DNA of 64,000 nucleotides from an uncultured Nitrospira sp. (GTDB taxonomy: Bacteria; Nitrospirota; Nitrospiria; Nitrospirales; Nitrospiraceae), in contig CABVRX010000014.1 of NCBI GenBank assembly GCA_902500825.1, positions 1 to 64,000 on the forward strand, given 5' to 3'. The translations under genes were made by a program, and so were the position numbers. The notes under the pieces were generated by a model that was not told the DNA's origin, searched no databases, and saw only the letters and a program-made list of their open reading frames with translations. The stretch's first letter is position 1. Every line of letters begins with the position of its first letter. Of the stretch, positions 8,566-17,351 are shown in pieces.

Positions 8566-8958
8566 TCAGTAAAGTCCATGACTTCGGTAGTGAAAAGGAA
8601 TGCGCGTGAGTGAGACGGAATGAGCGGTAAACTGCTCCGCTATATACGGTTTACGACAAACCCTTAGGTGCCAAGATTTCTTCTTTTTGTTCTGGTCAGC
8701 GGCAAGCTGCCCATGCTTCTTGATTAGCTCTACTAGAGTTTCTATCTTTATCTTAAAGTTTCTATTAATTGTCACATCATTATGAGGGTGAAGATATTCC
8801 AAATGCTGACATTCTTCGCGGAGAATTACATTGCCATTACTATCAATCTCTAAACTTGCACTCTGATGCGTCTCAGTGTGACCGCTCGCACTTTCATTCG
8901 AACGATCATATAGAGTGATTATTTGTTGAGCGTTATGCGGTGGCTGTTGTTTTTGCAT
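8566..8958 (-). CDS. small hypothetical protein downstream of the AlbA_2 gene
   Basis: A 130-residue hydrophilic protein, last in the leftward AT-rich unit, starting 36 bp after the stop of the Schlafen/AlbA_2 gene. The N-terminal half is rich in Gln, Asn, Ser and His. The middle (REECQHLEYLHPHNDV, then INRNFKIKIETLVELIKKHG) could form a short beta-strand region plus a helix. No known family recognised. Codon use and AT content match the two genes upstream, which supports it as the third gene of the same transferred module. Confidence 0.5.
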   Translation of the reverse strand: MQKQQPPHNAQQIITLYDRSNESASGHTETHQSASLEIDSNGNVILREECQHLEYLHPHNDVTINRNFKIKIETLVELIKKHGQLAADQNKKKKSWHLRVCRKPYIAEQFTAHSVSLTRIPFHYRSHGLY

Positions 8959-8994
8959 TACTTCCCAAGACTCAGTACACTGCCTCTCTACTAA

Positions 8995-10146
8995 TCAATG
9001 GTCTCGTCGGATTATGGCTTTGAATTGGTTACCCACGTGATCATCCTGAAAATCAATATTGGGGTAAGCTCTCAAAGCTCTGATAATCCCGTTACCAAGA
9101 CCACGATAAGGAAGTACTCTCGTTGCGTATGACGCTAGAATTGGGTTCCTGATATTTGAATTACCGCTCTTTACATTTTCAAGCGTTAAATTGTTTGGAA
9201 GATGACCGGGGCTAATAATCTCTATTCGATTTGCAAAAACAAACAACCTTACCGGCGCCGTTACGAAGTAGTCTCTGTGAATCAGTGCGTTGGCTATAAG
9301 CTCCTCTAGCACGATCCTTGGAATTTCTGGGATGCCGGGCGCGTTGATTCCCTGATCGTCTTGCTTGTGCTTGATGTTCCCGAGAATAAAATTCATGCTT
9401 CTCTGAAAGATGTCCGCAATCTTCCCAGAGATGTCCTGACTGTCGATGTAGCTTTCCTGATCGACTTCGGTATTAGGATAAGAGATAGCTTTGACAATAA
9501 ATGCAGGCAGTTTGAAACTTGGATTCTTTGAGAAGAGTAACGCTCCGCTAATGTTGAAGACACCGTTCTTCATTAAGTTCATGTTCTCAAGAAGGGTGGG
9601 CAATGAAACTCTCTGCCTGTCTAAATCTTCGCCGAAAGTTCTCTCGAAAAAGGTTTCAAAATATTTAGTGTCTAAATCAGCGAATGTTAGTCCATGCGCT
9701 GGTATCTCATCTCCGTGGATTAAACCTGCGCTCTGGAACATCCTCTGCATTTCCTCCCGGGATGTTACCTTCCGTTTGTCTGCGCCGTTCTTCACCCAGA
9801 TAGCTCCGTTGTTATCCATGTAAGGCTTATTTATGCCATCAACCACGGTTACAACCATGATCAAGCCCCCAGGAGTTGCGACATTCTCTGTTTGTGCATT
9901 TATTGGGTAATGCACATTGTGAGTACACACATTGGCCACAAGTTCATTCAAGCGGCGTATATCCCCTGGATTCAATCCGGAAACAGTTCCGTTATCAGCT
10001 ACGCCTATAAAAAGTCGGCCTCCGCTTGAGTTGCTGAATGCCACCAGTTCCTCAGACAAGGACTGAGCATTCGTGACATTTGCCTTGAATTGGTGCTTGC
10101 TGTCTTCTCCTCTGGCTGCAAGCTCTAAGACTTCTGCGGCTTCCAT
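8995..10146 (-). CDS. Schlafen/AlbA_2-domain protein with C-terminal ATPase-like domain
   Basis: 383 residues. The N-terminus (about 1-120) is a Schlafen-AlbA_2 putative DNA-binding domain: GEDSKHQFKANV, then ELVAFSNSSGGRLFIGVADNG and GLNPGDIRRLNELV. The C-terminal half has the GHKL-like HATPase_c_4 pattern: LEELIANALIHRDY, IEIISPGHLPNNL and YRGLGNGIIRALR. Proteins of this architecture are often annotated as ATP-dependent helicase-related or transcriptional regulators; in defence islands AlbA_2 proteins occur beside nucleases and ATPases. Its start lies 22 bases inside the end of the TrlF-like gene, so the two are translationally coupled. Base use is AT-rich compared with flanking plasmid genes. 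Confidence 0.85.
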   Translation of the reverse strand: MEAAEVLELAARGEDSKHQFKANVTNAQSLSEELVAFSNSSGGRLFIGVADNGTVSGLNPGDIRRLNELVANVCTHNVHYPINAQTENVATPGGLIMVVTVVDGINKPYMDNNGAIWVKNGADKRKVTSREEMQRMFQSAGLIHGDEIPAHGLTFADLDTKYFETFFERTFGEDLDRQRVSLPTLLENMNLMKNGVFNISGALLFSKNPSFKLPAFIVKAISYPNTEVDQESYIDSQDISGKIADIFQRSMNFILGNIKHKQDDQGINAPGIPEIPRIVLEELIANALIHRDYFVTAPVRLFVFANRIEIISPGHLPNNLTLENVKSGNSNIRNPILASYATRVLPYRGLGNGIIRALRAYPNIDFQDDHVGNQFKAIIRRDH

Positions 10147-12761
10147 ATTTCGTAAATCCTTTTTCGTTGTGCGAAAGCCTCTTCACCACCTTCCAAGATG
10201 TCAACGATCTCCTGCTGCAACTGAGGACAATCGATACTGCCGCTCGTCATTGTGATTTTCTCATCTGAATAGCCGCAGGAAATGATCTGTTCGGCATCGC
10301 CCAGAACGGGAAAGTTTGCATTGTGTGTGGCAAAAATAAACTGTGTAGTTGGCTTGAGTGCACGAATAAGTTTTATAACGTCCTCATAGATCGTCTGATT
10401 GTCTAGATCATCCTCTGGTTGATCAATGATGATGACATCGTTCTCTCGCTGGCTGAGGACGAAGAGAATTAGCGCCGAAGCCCGTTGTCCAAGAGAGTGA
10501 TGTCTTAACTCTTTGCCACGATACTCAATGATAAAACGATTAGGAACTTGCCAAGTTAGCAGTGTCCCAAGATCTCGCGTGAAATATTCTTCGAAGACCT
10601 GAGCTGAACCTCCTGCAGCCTCCTTCGCTTTTTGAGGGTCCTTGTATATGGCACCAAAATCAGTGAAGCTATCCGCAAGAGCAGTAAAAGTTGACTCCCT
10701 TATGCGGCTACCTCTAAAGAAATCTTTCATAGAGTTGATGAAGGCATCCTTGTCCATTTTGAATTCTACCTTTATCATTAACGAAGAGTGGTTTTGGTTA
10801 ACCTTAGCAAGCTCCTGTTGAATCGCTTTGAACTCAGCATGCCACAGCTCATTCAAACTGGTCAGCTCAGTCAACAGCTTTTGTTTGATTTCGATTCTCT
10901 GCGAGTCTTCCTTTTCCAGGGCCTCAAGCATCTGTTTTGATTGCTCTACAATTGTTCGCAATTGGCGGAATTCGTCTGGTCGAATGGCCCTCGCTCCGGT
11001 ATCTTTCAATTCTGCTGCGAGCTTCCTTTCGATCTCGGCGAACGCTTCCTTAAGACCTTCACGGGAATATTCGAATTCTTTTGTTTTGGCTTGCAATCGT
11101 GAGAGGATCATCTTGCCTGACACGCTTGCGTCCTTGATCTTCATAAAGCTAACAATCAATTCATCATAGATTGCTAACAACTCCTTGAAGAAGGATTCGT
11201 TCTGTCTGGACTTGTAGGCCCGCTGATTTTTGAGGTCGTCTTCGTGGCGATTGACGAAAGCCTCCAAGTCAGACAAATACCCCCTTGCAAAAGAGACAGT
11301 TTGTAAGCACTTGCGAGAGTCTGCGTCGAAGTCCACCTGCTTCTGGAGTTTTTCTTCTACTCCATGTTCCTTGTAAAATTTCAGCCTGTGTTCGGCGTCT
11401 TGCTGCTTCGATCTATACTCATTTTTTTTATCTTCGGTCATAGCCAGCCGTTTAAGATTGCTGACCGCTTCGATGACCTTCTGTCTCTGTGCCTCAATGC
11501 GTGTTCGGGTTTCTCTAAGGTTCTCGCCAACAAGTTTTTCGACAAGGTCCTTCTCAAATCCCTCGCCAGTGCTGGACAGATCCCTTTGACCGAAATAAAT
11601 AGGTTTACTTAAAACGGTTTCTCGGATCGAGACGCCCGGTTGAACAACACCTTCCACATACACATCGGGTTTCTCCAGGTTTATGCGTCGGATTTCGTAA
11701 CTCTGTCCCCTTTCATCGACTGCTTGGATAGTGATTTTGCCACCACTACCGAGTGTGTGTCCCACTAGGGCCTTTTTGTAGTCGCGGTCCAGAGTCTTTT
11801 CCCCGAACGGTATGTCAAGCGCGTAGCGTATCGCTTCCAGGATTGACGACTTGCCGCTTCCTCGGATACCAATGAGCGTGTTCAATTCCGGAGAAAAATT
11901 GATCGTTTTTCCATGAAGGACTCCACCCTCGAAGGTCGCACTGAGAATATGCGATCTCTCATGCTTGCGGGGCTCGGTCGAGAGGCGGTTAGGATAATCG
12001 AGAAGAGCGTATTTTACCGCCTCAAACGTGAAATCGCCGATCTTTAAAAAACATGTCTTTCCTTGTCCTATCTGATCTACCGTCTTGCAGTCTGATCCCT
12101 CCACTTCGGCGGGGTACCAGTCTCCGAGCCACTCGCGAACTTTCTCACGTTCTGTTCGTGTTCGCACCTTCTGAAAGCCAAGCGTCCGCCTACGAAAAAG
12201 TTCATCCTCCGCTAGATCCTTAATGCGCCCACCAGCTAGGCCGCCCCATAACCCGTTTTTTTCCTCGACATGCGCAAAGACAATAAAGTAGTCCCTTTCA
12301 AACTTGTTAAGTTCCCTGATTGTATCTATTAGGTCATGGTTGGACCTGCTATTCTCGTTCTCGAAATTGCTTTGTGTTGCAAATGTAACATTGATGAAAT
12401 TTTGAACATAGTTCGTGTTTTCAGGATTACGTACCCATTCATCACTGAAGACCATCACCGCGTGTACTCCGTTTGAACCATCCTTTACCGACAGTTCCAT
12501 GCCCGGTAGCAGGAGGATCTCCACCTTCCGCGCCTGCTTCTGCAAGACCTTGAATTCTTGAAGATCAAACTTGTTATGATTAGCAATCACTCCAATCCGA
12601 ATACTGGCTCTCTTCAAGCCTTCAACGTATGATGCTACGAAGTAAGATTCTTCTCCTGCATACTTAAACTCTTTGTCCCTCCGTGTATGCAAATGAAAAT
12701 CGGCCCGCACCCAATCGGTTCCATGTTGAAATACGTCAAAGGATTCGTTGTCTGCACTCAT
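10125..12761 (-). CDS. TrlF-type PHP-domain plus SMC-like AAA ATPase
   Basis: 878 residues. The N-terminal PHP (polymerase/histidinol phosphatase) region begins RADFHLHTRRD, then GVIANHNKF and LLPGMELSV, the metal-binding His/Glu motifs of that fold. An ABC/SMC-like ATPase follows: Walker A GIRGSGKSSILEA (about residue 297), a long central coiled coil (about 420-680), an LGQRAS signature, Walker B VIIIDQPEDDLDNQ (about 780) and H-loop FATHNANF. This matches the TrlF family of AAA-like ATPases. PHP domains can be phosphoesterases or nucleases, so an ATP-gated nucleic-acid or nucleotide processing enzyme is plausible. It leads the leftward operon with the AlbA_2 gene. A role in phage or plasmid defence is inference from architecture and location. 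Confidence 0.87.
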   Translation of the reverse strand: MSADNESFDVFQHGTDWVRADFHLHTRRDKEFKYAGEESYFVASYVEGLKRASIRIGVIANHNKFDLQEFKVLQKQARKVEILLLPGMELSVKDGSNGVHAVMVFSDEWVRNPENTNYVQNFINVTFATQSNFENENSRSNHDLIDTIRELNKFERDYFIVFAHVEEKNGLWGGLAGGRIKDLAEDELFRRRTLGFQKVRTRTEREKVREWLGDWYPAEVEGSDCKTVDQIGQGKTCFLKIGDFTFEAVKYALLDYPNRLSTEPRKHERSHILSATFEGGVLHGKTINFSPELNTLIGIRGSGKSSILEAIRYALDIPFGEKTLDRDYKKALVGHTLGSGGKITIQAVDERGQSYEIRRINLEKPDVYVEGVVQPGVSIRETVLSKPIYFGQRDLSSTGEGFEKDLVEKLVGENLRETRTRIEAQRQKVIEAVSNLKRLAMTEDKKNEYRSKQQDAEHRLKFYKEHGVEEKLQKQVDFDADSRKCLQTVSFARGYLSDLEAFVNRHEDDLKNQRAYKSRQNESFFKELLAIYDELIVSFMKIKDASVSGKMILSRLQAKTKEFEYSREGLKEAFAEIERKLAAELKDTGARAIRPDEFRQLRTIVEQSKQMLEALEKEDSQRIEIKQKLLTELTSLNELWHAEFKAIQQELAKVNQNHSSLMIKVEFKMDKDAFINSMKDFFRGSRIRESTFTALADSFTDFGAIYKDPQKAKEAAGGSAQVFEEYFTRDLGTLLTWQVPNRFIIEYRGKELRHHSLGQRASALILFVLSQRENDVIIIDQPEDDLDNQTIYEDVIKLIRALKPTTQFIFATHNANFPVLGDAEQIISCGYSDEKITMTSGSIDCPQLQQEIVDILEGGEEAFAQRKRIYEIWKPQKS

Positions 12762-13216
12762 TTGGGGCTCCTATGTTACTCAGTCATGGTCTACCATGGG
12801 CCAGATCTCAAGATCTGAACAAAGGATGATACGCTTAGGACCCTTGAAAATCGAGAGAGGATCGGCAATTCAATACTTATAGAAGAGGCATGTTAACGGA
12901 AGGTCCTCTTTTGGTTGAACATTTTATAAGCACAAAATTTAGAACGTCCTTCAATGCTCTGATTGAGGACGGGAGATAGCTACCACTGGGAAGCGGGATT
13001 TCGAGGCTTAGGAATCAGAATTCTGGCAGTTTTAGGGACACAGTGGCAGGACACCTCCGCAGGCCTCGACAATCGTGCGAACAACTTCCCTTGAATCTTC
13101 TAAGGACCGTCATAAAACAGTCTGTCGTTTACGGGACGCCTTCCAAGTCATTGTCCTCCTTCGTGCTGCTATAGGGTCGATCTTCGTTCCCGTCATCTTT
13201 GATAATGCGGACCATC
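12762..13216. other. intergenic stretch without a supported gene
   Basis: 455 bp between the TrlF-like gene start and the relaxase stop. It should hold the leftward promoter for the TrlF/AlbA_2 unit near 12770-12900, where the sequence is AT-rich, but no clear -35/-10 pair stands out. No coding frame with a ribosome site was found. Confidence 0.4.
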
Positions 13217-14203
13217 TCATCGGTCATGATCTTTCCCCCGTGACCTCTCTGTGTCCGGAATGCGGCCTTGTTCCCCTAGATAGCGAACCAGGTCTGCCGC
13301 CAGTTGACGGTCGTCTCCACGATCCGATCGTGCGAGCGTCTTCATGACTTGTTCGTAGTGATGCATCACCTCACGCTGTTTCGTTGGTGTATGGGTCTGT
13401 CGTTTCTGGCGATCGACGAGCTTTGCCTTCGTTGTGTGATCGAGCAGATGTTGAACCTTCCAGCGTTCATGTGTGGTGCGGTGAATCCGGCTCGTGGTGG
13501 TGGCCTCAATCCCATGCTCCCGTAACGCCTCTGCAAACCCCTCGCGCCAGCGTTGCAGATCAGCCTTTCTCGGATTCAAGCGGACGCCGTCCAAACCAGC
13601 CGCTTTCACCGTCAGGTGAACGTGCGGATGCGGGGATGGATGCGGATCCGGATCGGTCTCGAAGGTGTGGAGCACCATGGCATATTGAAACCCTGCAAAC
13701 TCCCGTTTCGCGAAGTCTCGAACCGCCCGTTGGACTGATAATGGATTGGTCCGTTTCGGCATCGACAAGACAAGATGAAAGGCATCCCGCATCGTCGAGT
13801 CCGCCGGGATCGGTATGCCGCCATCTCGCCATTCCACTTTCAGGTCGGACAAGGCGTCTTTCCCTCGAATCACTTGCCCGTCTTGATCCTCGATCTCGAT
13901 TTGGCCATCGCGCGAAATGTACGTGAGGTTGTTCGATATCCCTCGCATCCCGGACGGCGCCTTGGCGAGTTTCACCATCACTTGTGGCGCACGCCGGACC
14001 ATATCCTGCAGCTTCTGTCGCACATAGTTCGCGCGACCCTGAGGCGTGCCAAGCCTCCCACTGGTCCTGGCAGATTTAACCGCACTGAGACGAATCCCTT
14101 TCTTGCCGGGATGCTGGCGTGGCGGGGTGGTAGTAGAGACGTTGAAGAGCCGACTCCCCCACTCGTCCAGACGCTCATCGATGGAACTGATAGCAGGCGT
14201 CAT
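13217..14203 (-). CDS. MobP/VirD2-type relaxase
   Basis: 328 residues. A relaxase nicks oriT and stays bound to the 5' end for transfer. Seen: motif SNNLTYISRDGQI (about residue 90), an alpha-rich segment LVLSMPKRTNP, and the signature metal-binding motif HPHVHLTVKA (about 193-202), which supplies the HxH triad. The catalytic Tyr would be in the N-terminal segment (ANYVRQKL or TYISRDG are the visible candidates). It is short, lacking the long C-terminal primase or LPD7 part found in many relaxases; an LPD7 protein is encoded separately at 4481. Its ATG overlaps the upstream MobC-like stop (ATGA). Confidence 0.88.
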   Translation of the reverse strand: MTPAISSIDERLDEWGSRLFNVSTTTPPRQHPGKKGIRLSAVKSARTSGRLGTPQGRANYVRQKLQDMVRRAPQVMVKLAKAPSGMRGISNNLTYISRDGQIEIEDQDGQVIRGKDALSDLKVEWRDGGIPIPADSTMRDAFHLVLSMPKRTNPLSVQRAVRDFAKREFAGFQYAMVLHTFETDPDPHPSPHPHVHLTVKAAGLDGVRLNPRKADLQRWREGFAEALREHGIEATTTSRIHRTTHERWKVQHLLDHTTKAKLVDRQKRQTHTPTKQREVMHHYEQVMKTLARSDRGDDRQLAADLVRYLGEQGRIPDTERSRGKDHDR

Positions 14204-14745
14204 TGGAGACGCCAGCGCTCGAGACTTCCGCGCAAGACACCGGCCACCTTGTCGGTGTGGGCGCGGATGACGCGTGAGAGTTCGGTGATGAGTTCAGGCC
14301 GAAACGCCGTCCGGTCCTGCGGAGAAGCATTGAGGACTTTCGCAATCTGGTTCAGGTTTCTTCCCAAGGCCAGGAGTTGTTGGTTCGAGCGGGCCAAGCC
14401 TTCCAGTTCCGCTTGGCTGACATGCGGCGCTCCGGTGAGCCTGGTGCGGATCATCGCCACCACCCATTTGGTCGGTACATAGCCCTCGTGACGGGCGAAC
14501 GTTCTCAGGGCGACGAGTTCGGATGGAGTCACATTCAATTTCATGCGGCTGGTGGCTCGTTCTCGCCGCTTGAGGACGCGCGTCCCAGGAGCAGACGCTT
14601 GTCGCGACGTCTTGTCCATGGCCTGCCGAAGGACCTGCCGCAGCGCGTGGCTCGGCGTTATCTGGTGCTGCTGACACCAGGCCAGCCAGGAGACCTTCAG
14701 CTCACCAAGATCCACCGTGATCGTCGTCGTGCGTTTGGTGGTCAT
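14200..14745 (-). CDS. mobC: MobC-like relaxosome accessory protein
   Basis: 181 residues from ATG 14745. The N-terminus (TTTITVDLGELKVSWLAWCQ) suggests a ribbon-helix-helix type DNA-binding region. The C-terminal half (LVALRTFARHEGYVPTKWVV, LLALGRNLNQIAKVLN) matches the MobC/BacterialMobilization family that opens oriT DNA next to the relaxase. The motif L..LGRNLNQIA is diagnostic. It is translated just upstream of and overlapping the relaxase by 4 bases. Divergent from it is the candidate oriT, the usual arrangement. Confidence 0.85.
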   Translation of the reverse strand: MTTKRTTTITVDLGELKVSWLAWCQQHQITPSHALRQVLRQAMDKTSRQASAPGTRVLKRRERATSRMKLNVTPSELVALRTFARHEGYVPTKWVVAMIRTRLTGAPHVSQAELEGLARSNQQLLALGRNLNQIAKVLNASPQDRTAFRPELITELSRVIRAHTDKVAGVLRGSLERWRLQ

Positions 14746-14949
14746 GCAGACGAGTCCACGTCCATCGACTGGAGAATAGCGCCCCATCGCCAACCGGCCG
14801 TGTCAGAAAGCAGGTCGGCGCAGGACCGCGAGCCCAGGCGAATCTGGGACAGGTCATTCTTGGAGAGTCGGGTGAGCCCATCAGAGACCACCGAAGGTCT
14901 GCTGACGATCAAACGGGTGCGGGGCTGAGGCGGCGATGAGAGAGAAGCA

Positions 14950-15030
14950 GTAGGCATGGGCGGAACCATACAATAAACCGAGAGTGTAAGACAACTGGGG
15001 CTAGAAGCCATATCCTGCAAACAATACTAT
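14950..15030 (+). other. candidate origin of transfer (oriT) with nic core
   Basis: The intergenic region in front of mobC-relaxase contains CCATATCCTGCAAAC at 15008-15022. ATCCTG|C is the nic core shared by IncP-like/MobP oriT sites (YATCCTG|Y). Just upstream is a small inverted repeat GGCTAGAAGCC. Position next to the relaxase genes and the match support oriT; the nick itself is inferred. Confidence 0.5.
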
Positions 15031-15573
15031 TATCCGCTAACAGTCCTTTATCGGCTTTGACGACCACCATTCCTTCGTCAGTCTCGAGCGGCCAACTGAT
15101 AAGGCCGACACGCTGGCCGTCAACCAAAAGTTCCCAGCAGCTCCGCGATGATGTGGGTCTCTAACCCTTACTCTCATCAAAGTCTACCACGGGCTTTCAA
15201 CGCGACCTCCGCCTCGCCGCAAAGCGAAGCAAGGATTTCCGCACGATTAAAACCGCCGTCGATCTCCACGAGCCGACTGCGTGCGTGACAGCCTCCAAAG
15301 CCGTTGGCTGAAGCTTTTGCAGCTTGACGTGACTGACAGCGTTGTGACCGATGCAGTGAATGGATCGGGAGGAGAATCAGCACGGTCGAGGCGCCGGAGG
15401 TGACACGACGGTGCGCCAAGGAGGGCACGGCGTCTGCGCGGTGCCACATTATTGTTAGCACGTTCAATAGACTGGCTGGTCGTTATCGCCCGAATGTGAA
15501 GCGGTGGAAACAACGAGCGTGACTCGTTTAAAGCCGACGAGCGATAAGTGCCCGCCGGCCTTCCTAAAGCGAC
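15031..15573. other. intergenic stretch beside oriT, no supported gene
   Basis: About 540 bp with no frame that has both a ribosome site and a recognisable product. It includes one member of a 63-bp repeat pair (15382-15444). The minus-strand frame ending at 15177 closes with LVEIDGGFNRAEILASL, which looks protein-like and may be a decayed gene end, but its upstream part is not coherent. Confidence 0.35.
15382..15444 (+). repeat. 63-bp diverged direct repeat, copy 1
   Basis: Aligns without gaps to 16288-16350 with 47 of 63 identical positions by hand count. Both copies can be read as ...TVE..EVTRRC...T..ARC in the + direction. They flank the antirestriction gene. Confidence 0.55.
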
Positions 15574-16008
15574 CTAATCAATCACTCGATAGATCAGACT
15601 GGCCTCGGGATGATGGGCCGTGTAGTCACGGAGCAGATGAAAGAGATCGCTGAGATGGGTACCGAAGGGATCGTTCTCAAAGAGAAAGGAGAGATGACTG
15701 AACGTGTAGAGCGTCGCAATGATTCCGGCGGCATCGCCTGATACAGTGGCATCACAATCATTTCCGGCATGAACCAGTCGATAACAGTGATGCCGAGGAG
15801 CAAGATAACAGCCGCTATTGCTCAAGTCATAAAAGTTCCAATAGCCTCCCTGGTATTGCGGACAGAGATTTGCCAAGTGATGATAAATCTGACTTTCGAG
15901 AAGCATCATGTGTTTCCCAAAGTGGCGCGGTAGAAAATTCAGCCGTTGGTCGTCAGAAACCAACGTCGCCACGATCGGATGATTGTCCCTATTCGTCGAT
16001 GTCATCAT
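15574..16008 (-). CDS. klcA: ArdB/KlcA-family antirestriction protein
   Basis: 144 residues. ATG 16008 follows an ATAGGAGGTACTGAC ribosome site. The family signature is clear in order: RLNFLPRHFGKHMMLLESQI, LCPQYQGGYWNFYDLSNSGC, ATVSGDAAGIIATLYTFSHL, LFHLLRDYTAHHPEASLIY. KlcA/ArdB proteins block type I restriction enzymes without DNA mimicry and protect incoming single-stranded plasmid DNA as it becomes double-stranded. Its place within 1 kb of the candidate oriT fits the leading-region location of such genes, so early expression after transfer is expected. The frame continues upstream but without a ribosome site. Confidence 0.92.
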   Translation of the reverse strand: MMTSTNRDNHPIVATLVSDDQRLNFLPRHFGKHMMLLESQIYHHLANLCPQYQGGYWNFYDLSNSGCYLAPRHHCYRLVHAGNDCDATVSGDAAGIIATLYTFSHLSFLFENDPFGTHLSDLFHLLRDYTAHHPEASLIYRVID

Positions 16009-16287
16009 GTCAGTACCTCCTATTGTCACAGGCGGAATTGCCTGTGTGGAGGAGCTTTCAGCACACCGGAGCGCAGCGGTCAGGGCCGTGCGGAGCACGC
16101 TTGCGAGCACGCGGCGGTGCCGCGCGCGGAGGCCTTGACCGCGAGAACGGTGTGATAATTTCGCGACACACAGGCACGTACCCATCACGCCTCGTCCCTC
16201 TCTTTCCGGATGCCAAAGCGTGACCCTGTGAGCGCCACCATGACGCCTGGTGAGGATGTATTCCGAAAGTGTAGTAGGTATCTTGCC

Positions 16288-16350
16288 ACGGTCGAGCTGC
16301 TGGAAGTGACGCGACGGTGTTCTAATATGCGCACGACGCGTGCGCGATGC
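16288..16350 (+). repeat. 63-bp diverged direct repeat, copy 2
   Basis: Partner of 15382-15444, same length and orientation. A GCGCACG/CGTGCGC inverted repeat lies within this copy at about 16329-16345. Confidence 0.55.
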
Positions 16351-16460
16351 ATTCGTTCACTCGCCTGCCTTCCCGCGAGGGATGCCACCAGACGGGCCGA
16401 AGCGCTCGGAACGGTTCTGTTCGTGACTCTCGGCCTCGGTGATTGGGCGCGGCACATACA

Positions 16461-16495
16461 GCAAGGTGTTGAAACGTTCCAACACCTTGCTTCTT
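16461..16495 (+). terminator. terminator-like hairpin
   Basis: A perfect 11-bp stem GCAAGGTGTTG / CAACACCTTGC with an 8-base loop, followed by TTCTT. The T-run is short, so termination is likely but not certain. Confidence 0.5.
16473..16478. other. loop palindrome inside the hairpin
   Basis: AACGTT in the loop of the 16461-16495 hairpin; recorded only because it lets the loop itself pair, which may allow dimer (kissing) contacts. Confidence 0.2.
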
Positions 16496-17316
16496 ACCGA
16501 TACGTTCTGGAAGAGAGAAGCGTGGGTCGGATGCGAGACGAGGTGAGGGATGTAGGTCGCCTGATGAACCGCGCTGACAAGGCAATGAGTGAGTTATTTC
16601 GTATGAAGAAGGTGGGACAGTAATTCCAGGCTATGTACCCTCCTTGGTTACTGGGCCAGTTCCTTCATCAGTCCTAATTGTTTAATCAGGCAGTCCTTCG
16701 GTGACACTTCGCTGGTATCCTGTCAACAAAATGCGATGATGGCGATCATGGCTGACACTGGGGTTCCCACACATCGATCGGCCTCGCTTCACCGCGATAC
16801 ATCATCATGACATCGTGACGCGCGCCTTGCGGAGCTGTCGCCCTCCCCTCCCTGCAGTGCCCGTTCGTCATCGGAGGAAACCAGAGGCTGTCGGAATCGC
16901 CGCACCTCTCCCCTCTCCGTAGCTTCGCCGTCCGCTTCGCGATCTGAGCCCCATTCGATCTGGGACGTTACAGCTTCGCTGCTAGGTCGGCGCCATAGCC
17001 TGCTGTCATATCTGGCATACGTGTGCAGTACCGATCGATGTTTTGCGGAAACTCTTTATGCGGACCGCACAAAGCCTAGAGAATTCTTTCCGACTAACAT
17101 ATGTCGGACTGTAGAGTTCCGCGAGACATGACGGCGGCTCAATATGCGACAGATGATGAATAATCCTCCATCGGTCCACGCCTAGCTGTGACGCGATATT
17201 CACCCCTCCCCTTCTAAATTAGTATCGTGTGAATGAGATCCACAAGCTCACGCGGTTTGAGACTCTCCCGTTGCACGTTCGCAATGACCTGTCATCTCGG
17301 AAGGAAAGATGGGTAC

Positions 17317-17344
17317 TTGCGAAATATACCTGTTCATGTATAAT
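17317..17344 (+). promoter_or_regulatory. sigma70-type promoter of higBA
   Basis: TTGCGA (17317-17322), 16-bp spacer, TATAAT (17339-17344). The expected transcription start, about 7 bases after the -10 box, coincides with the toxin ATG at 17352, giving a leaderless or nearly leaderless message. Confidence 0.7.
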
Positions 17345-17351
17345 GATCAGC

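Larger units (their letters stand above)
16009..17316. other. long stretch without a confident gene
   Basis: About 1.3 kb. The best frame is 16210-16623 on + (137 codons), which begins MPKRDPVSATMTPGED and contains paired Arg-Cys motifs (TRRCSN, ARC). It lacks a ribosome site and has a strong hairpin inside it, so it is not called as a gene. 16640-17300 contains only short frames. An old, decayed module is likely. Confidence 0.4.

Noticed and set aside
8566-12761. Idea that the TrlF/AlbA_2 block is a CRISPR or restriction-modification locus
   Set aside because: No repeat array, no methyltransferase and no restriction endonuclease motif were found in or near it.
16210-16623. 137-codon + strand frame starting MPKRDPVSATMTP
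   Set aside because: No ribosome site, no family, and a perfect 11-bp terminator-like hairpin lies inside it at 16461-16490. The amino-acid pattern shared with 15382-15444 could reflect a DNA repeat instead of a gene.
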